From Terriglobia bacterium (GTDB lineage Bacteria; Acidobacteriota; Terriglobia; Bryobacterales; Bryobacteraceae): 64,000 bases of DNA. Made by a program: the position numbers and the translations under genes. Positions 59,724 through 64,000 of the stretch are shown piece after piece (position 1 is the stretch's first letter; every line of letters begins with the position of its first letter). A model generated the notes under the pieces. That model saw only the letters and a program-made list of their open reading frames with translations. It was not told the DNA's origin and ran no database searches. The stretch spans positions 62,001 to 126,000 of the forward strand of contig JAIQFN010000009.1 of the NCBI GenBank assembly GCA_020073265.1. Reading direction: 5' to 3'.

Positions 59724-61052
59724 ATGAACTTCCGCAAGCCCCAGCTGGTCCACGAACAGCGCATCCTGGCGATGGCTCTCATGGCCGGCGCGCCCGCCGT
59801 GCTCACCTCGATGCTCATTCTGTGGCTGGGCGACTACACGCCTAAGGTCCAGTGGACCCTGACGGTGGCCATCGTGGGAGCCTGGCTGGGCTTCTGCATG
59901 GCGCTGCGCGAGCGCGTCGCCTCGCCGCTGCGCACGCTGGCCAATCTGCTGGAGGCCATGCGCGAAGGCGACTATTCCATCCGCGCGCGCGGCGTCAAGA
60001 GCGACGACGCCATGGGCGAGGTGATGCAGCAGGTCAACGCCATGAGCGCCACGCTGCGCGCGCAACGTCTGGGCGCGCTGGAAGCCACCACGCTGCTGCG
60101 CAAGGTCATGGAAGAGATCGATGTGGCTGTGTTCGCCTTTGACGGCGACCACCGTCTGCGGCTGGTGAACCGGGCCGGCGAGCGCCTGCTCAGCCAGCCG
60201 TCCGAGCGCATCCTGGGCGCCGATGCGGCATCGCTGGCGCTGGCCAGCTATCTCGAAGGCGACGCGCAACAGACCATCCAGCGCACGTTCCCGGGAGGAA
60301 CCGCGCGCTGGGGCATCAGCCGCAGCACGTTCCGCGAGGGCGGGCTTCCGCACCAGCTCCTGGTGGTCACCGATCTGACGCGCCCGTTGCGCGCCGAAGA
60401 ATTGAAGGCCTGGCAGCGGCTGGTCCGCGTGCTCGGGCACGAGTTGAACAATTCGCTCGCGCCCATCAAGTCGATTGCCGGCAGTCTCGATAATCTCCTC
60501 GGCCGCCAGCCGCGTCCGGCGGATTGGGAGGACGACACGCGCCGGGGCCTGGCCGTGATTGCGGCCCGCAGTGAGGCTTTGAGCCGTTTCATGAGCGCCT
60601 ACGCGCGGCTGGCCAAATTGCCGCAGCCGACGCTTGCTCCGGTGGGGGTGGGCGAGCTGGTGCGGCGCGTGGTGGGCTTGGAGACGCGAGTGCCGCCGGC
60701 CCTGATGCCCGGACCGGAGTTGACCATTCAGGCCGACGCCGATCAGCTCGAGCAATTGCTCATCAACGTGATCCGGAACGCAGCGGACGCCTCGCTCGAG
60801 ACCGGAGGCGGAGTGCGGGTGGGCTGGAATCGTCAGAATTCACACTTGATCGTGTGGGTGCGCGATGACGGGCCGGGGCTTCCGAACACCACCAATCTTT
60901 TCGTTCCGTTCTTCACCACCAAGCCCACCGGATCGGGCATTGGCCTGGTTTTGTGCCGCCAGATCGCCGAAGCGCACGGCGGAAGCCTGACGTTGCAGAA
61001 CGCCGACGACGGCCCGGGTTGCGAGGCCCGGCTGACGTTGCCGCTGAGCTGA
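59724..61052 (+). CDS. NtrY-like sensor histidine kinase
   Basis: 442 aa. Two N-terminal membrane helices (ILAMALMAGAPAVLTSMLILWL and TLTVAIVGAWLGFCMAL), HAMP (ASPLRTLANLLEAMREGDYSIR), PAS-like segment (EEIDVAVFAFDGDHRLRLVNRAGERLL), H-box RVLGHELNNSLAPIKS with His239, and HATPase boxes INVIRNAADAS, VRDDGPGLP and TGSGIGLVLCRQIAEAHGGSL. Almost no periplasmic loop, so it probably senses membrane or cytosolic cues. Cognate kinase of the NtrC-type regulator. Its last codons have a second copy beyond the RHH gene. Confidence 0.93.
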   Translation: MNFRKPQLVHEQRILAMALMAGAPAVLTSMLILWLGDYTPKVQWTLTVAIVGAWLGFCMALRERVASPLRTLANLLEAMREGDYSIRARGVKSDDAMGEVMQQVNAMSATLRAQRLGALEATTLLRKVMEEIDVAVFAFDGDHRLRLVNRAGERLLSQPSERILGADAASLALASYLEGDAQQTIQRTFPGGTARWGISRSTFREGGLPHQLLVVTDLTRPLRAEELKAWQRLVRVLGHELNNSLAPIKSIAGSLDNLLGRQPRPADWEDDTRRGLAVIAARSEALSRFMSAYARLAKLPQPTLAPVGVGELVRRVVGLETRVPPALMPGPELTIQADADQLEQLLINVIRNAADASLETGGGVRVGWNRQNSHLIVWVRDDGPGLPNTTNLFVPFFTTKPTGSGIGLVLCRQIAEAHGGSLTLQNADDGPGCEARLTLPLS

Positions 61053-61081
61053 AGGCTTACATTGCATCGTACTATACAAAG

Positions 61082-61318
61082 GTGGGTCTCAAGACGATCA
61101 GCTTCGAACTGGCAACCGAAAAGAAGGAAGCTCTTGATGCCATTGCGACGGCTCTGGATCGAGACTGCTCGTACGTTCTGAACGAAGCCATCAATGTCTA
61201 TCTCGAAGCCCACCGGTGGCGGGTCGAACACATTAAGGCCGGGATCAAGCAGGCCGACGCAGGCACGTTCGCCAGCATTGCCGAGGTCTCGGCGGCGTTC
61301 GCCCGCTGGCGCAAGTGA
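61082..61318 (+). CDS. Ribbon-helix-helix (CopG-type) putative antitoxin without visible toxin
   Basis: 78 aa from GTG 61082. The beta strand KTISFELATEKKEALDAIATALDRDCSYVLNEAINVYLEAHRWRVEHIKAGIKQADAG is a typical RHH/CopG antitoxin, with KTISFEL binding the DNA groove and DCSYVLNEA the second helix; the tail AGTFASIAEVSAAFARWRK resembles ParD-like partners. No RelE/ParE toxin follows before the next gene at 61567. Lies in a 515-base stretch between the kinase and an ATPase gene, bracketed by two copies of the kinase's terminal codons. Confidence 0.7.
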   Translation: MGLKTISFELATEKKEALDAIATALDRDCSYVLNEAINVYLEAHRWRVEHIKAGIKQADAGTFASIAEVSAAFARWRK

Positions 61319-61342
61319 AGTTAGGTCCGGACCAAGCTGCCA

Positions 61343-61369
61343 GGCCGGCTGGTGTTGCCGCTGAGTTAA
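61343..61369 (+). pseudogene. Fossil of a histidine-kinase 3' end
   Basis: GGC CGG CTG GTG TTG CCG CTG AGT TAA encodes GRLVLPLS-stop and matches the end of the kinase gene (61026-61052, ARLTLPLS-stop) in 22 of 27 bases, keeping frame and stop position. Nothing upstream continues the kinase. Probably the last codons of a lost paralogue, or a copy made when the RHH gene entered. Confidence 0.5.
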
Positions 61370-61566
61370 ATCGCCCGCTAAGCCGATCATAAATGCTCTG
61401 GCCGTATGTAACCTTCGGGCGATAAACCAGTAATTCCTCCCGGAGGACGATGCGAGCGGGAAGACCCGGAAAAGGCAGCATTTTTTCCGTGAACCTAACT
61501 CGCTCCGCTTGCGTACGTCCAAGTGATGAGCGCTTGGCGGGAACCGGGCGCCCCGAAGGAGCCGAC

Positions 61567-62265
<699 letters not shown>

Positions 62266-62280
<15 letters not shown>

Positions 62281-64000
62281 CTTTCCAGAGCGGCTTTCGC
62301 AGGCGGCGATGGCGTGGTCGGAAACAGCCTCCGAATTCACCAGCTTCCACTCTTCGAGTTTCCTTCTACGCAGCTCCCACCAGCGCTGGGCTTCAACACA
62401 GGATCCCCAGATCCGGTAGGCATTCGCGAGAGCTCCATAGGCGTCCAGCAGTTCCCGGTGCGCAATCGAGTTAGCGGGGAAGTCCCGGTTGAGAAATTCT
62501 CCCAGCCTCACTGCTCTCTCTAAAGTCTCGGTAGCTGCGCGTCTGTCAGTCTGCGCGAGCGCCATGCCAATCCTCCAGGTAACCGAAACCAGGGAGCTTC
62601 GCGAGCGCGAATCGCTGGGATCCGCGGTTGCCTGCGCGAGGCGTATCGCCTCAGCCTTGCGATAGCTTTCGATGGCCTCCGGGAGCCTCTGCAATTGGAC
62701 TAGCACAGAGCCGCGGTCGCTATAGCCGTAAGAAAGGTTCAAGCGGCTTCTTGCGTCGGAAGGATCGCGACGCGCCACGTCTTCGTCTAGCGCGATGGCA
62801 GCGTTGTATTCAACCAAGGCGTGCTCGGCGTCTCTTTGGAGCAGCAACAGGGCGCCGATTTTCTTGTGCACCAAGCTGACGTTGGACGGGTCCTTGTACA
62901 GCGCCAAGGCCTGGCGAAACTCCTGGATCGCGGGGCCCGGATCGGTTGCAACCAGTTGCTGTCCCACCTGGTAATGGGCACTCGCCAACTCCGCGCGGAT
63001 CTTGTCGTCGACCGGTGGGCGGCGGGCGGCGAGCTGGACCATCTCCAGAGCGCGTTGGGCCAACCCGCGGGCTTCGGCGGGATCCTGAATGAGCTGCGCC
63101 AGCAGCCGCGTGGCGCGAGCCAACTCCAGGCGAAAATCAATCGAGGACGGATCCGTCGCCAGCAGTTGCTCCCGCAGCGCCATCGCCTTGCGGAGGTTCT
63201 GGACGGCCACTTCCTCCCGGCCGAGGTTCGCGAAGCCCGGCGTACCACGGACCTGCGCGGCTTTTTCGTAGGCCTCCGCCAGCTCACGCAGCAGCGCCGG
63301 ATCGCCTTTGGCATCCCGGGCCAGCGCGTCCAGATAGGCGATGCTCGCCGACAGCAGCTTTTCGCGCGCCTTGGTGGCGCCCGCCAGCGGCGCGATCTCC
63401 GGGTCGACTTCAAACAACAGCGTCCAGCCCAGCTTTCGGACCTCATCGAAGCGGCGTTCAGCCACCGCGCGCTCGCGCTGCGCAATCCGGGCCTGCCAGG
63501 CCGTCGCGATGATTCCTCCGATCAAAGTGAGCAGCACCACCACCGCGGAAATCGTCAGAACTTTGTTTCTCCGGCAGAATTTCACCGTCCGGTAGCGGAT
63601 GGTGTCCGGACGCGCCAGCACGGGACGCCCGTCCAAATAGCGCTGGATGTCTTCGGCTAGCTGCTCGGCGTGCCAATAGCGGCGTTCGGGCTGCTTTTCC
63701 AGGGCCTTCAAAACGATGTTGTCCAGATCGCCCCGCAACTCGCTGCGCTTCTCGCCGGTCTCGCTCGGTTTGGTGGGATCGGTGAGACATATGACGCGCT
63801 CCAGTTCGACTGCGCCGCTGCTGGTGAGCCGGTGCGCCTTGGCGCCAGTCAGCAGCTCGTACAGGACTGCGCCAAGCGCGTAGAGGTCGGTCGCGGTGGT
63901 GATCCGTTCGCCGCGGACCTGCTCGGGGCTGGCGTATTCCGGCGTCAGCAATCGGACCTGAGCCCCGGTCAGGCCGGCGGTTGCTCCAGTGGCATCGGGC
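62266..64000 (-). CDS. Ser/Thr protein kinase with TPR-like C-terminus, cut at the window edge
   Basis: Open to the right edge; the visible C-terminal part is about 578 aa. It opens inside the kinase domain: LTPEYASPEQVRGERITTATDLYALGAVLYELLTG (activation segment APE-like SPE and the DxxxxG of subdomain IX) through the LEKQPERRYWHAEQLAEDIQRYL end. Then a membrane helix (VLTISAVVVLLTLIGGIIATAW) and a helical-repeat region with TPR-like units (AEHALVEYNAAIALDEDVARRDP, LPEAIESYRKAEAIRLAQA). It is a eukaryotic-type kinase of the PknB/Acidobacteria TPR class, signalling across the membrane. The ATP-binding lobe lies outside the window. Confidence 0.9.

Noticed and set aside
61319-61566. A RelE/ParE toxin downstream of the RHH gene.
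   Set aside because: No open frame of adequate size or similarity between 61319 and the ATPase start.

Overview
The window reads as one continuous piece of a high-GC Gram-negative chromosome, most likely Acidobacteriota of the Solibacter/Bryobacter type. Supporting signs are two very large Oar-like TonB receptors with an N-terminal carboxypeptidase-regulatory domain, an NHL protein ending in the Solibacter-type TIGR03437 C-terminal domain (and a broken second copy of that domain), paired GMC oxidoreductase/subunit-3 genes, many Tat or Sec secreted proteins, and an Omp85/Skp outer-membrane assembly pair. There are no phage genes, no complete insertion sequence and no CRISPR array.

Layout. 1-10.8 kb: two paralogous GMC flavoenzymes, a beta-helix protein, hydrolases, a penicillin-acylase operon, and a frameshifted TIGR03437 gene. 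11-19.9 kb: cobalamin-dependent methionine synthase, dienelactone hydrolase, a nucleotidyltransferase/small-protein pair that looks like a toxin-antitoxin module, an EVE protein, and a three-gene polysaccharide export operon (Wza-like, Wzz-like, BY-kinase). 20-28.5 kb: BamA/Omp85, Skp, a lytic transglycosylase and several secreted or membrane proteins. 28.8-30.4 kb: a MarR regulator divergent from two cupin genes, with two near-identical palindromic operators between them. 31-36.5 kb: a CtpA-like protein that has lost its catalytic Ser and Lys, an FmdB zinc ribbon, a Tat-exported Gfo/Idh/MocA protein, a PHP protein, tRNA-Arg(TCG), an orphan Flp pilin and Hsp20. 36.5-43 kb: two TonB-dependent receptors separated by a REP-like palindrome. 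43-51.5 kb: ileS-lspA-lgt, a DUF167 gene, a single-domain response regulator, purA and a secreted matrixin-type metalloprotease. 51.5-64 kb: the NHL protein, then an export and signalling block (membrane fusion protein, three ABC ATPases, a tiny membrane protein, a DUF4097 protein, an NtrC-type regulator and its histidine kinase, an RHH protein) and the C-terminal part of a Ser/Thr kinase with TPR-like repeats, cut by the window edge.

How genes work together. ileS-lspA-lgt couples isoleucyl-tRNA charging to lipoprotein maturation. BamA, Skp and the transglycosylase serve envelope assembly. The MarR/cupin locus looks like a small autoregulated stress or metabolite response. The 54-62 kb block has a membrane fusion protein and ATPases of the MacAB/LolD type plus an NtrC/NtrY-like two-component pair, but no permease is visible. 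The most unusual items are the catalytically dead CtpA homologue, the operator architecture at the cupin locus, two short gene-tail fossils (GMC before metH, histidine kinase after the RHH gene), and REP-like palindromes at three gene ends.

Limits: all family calls are from reading motifs; no database search was possible.
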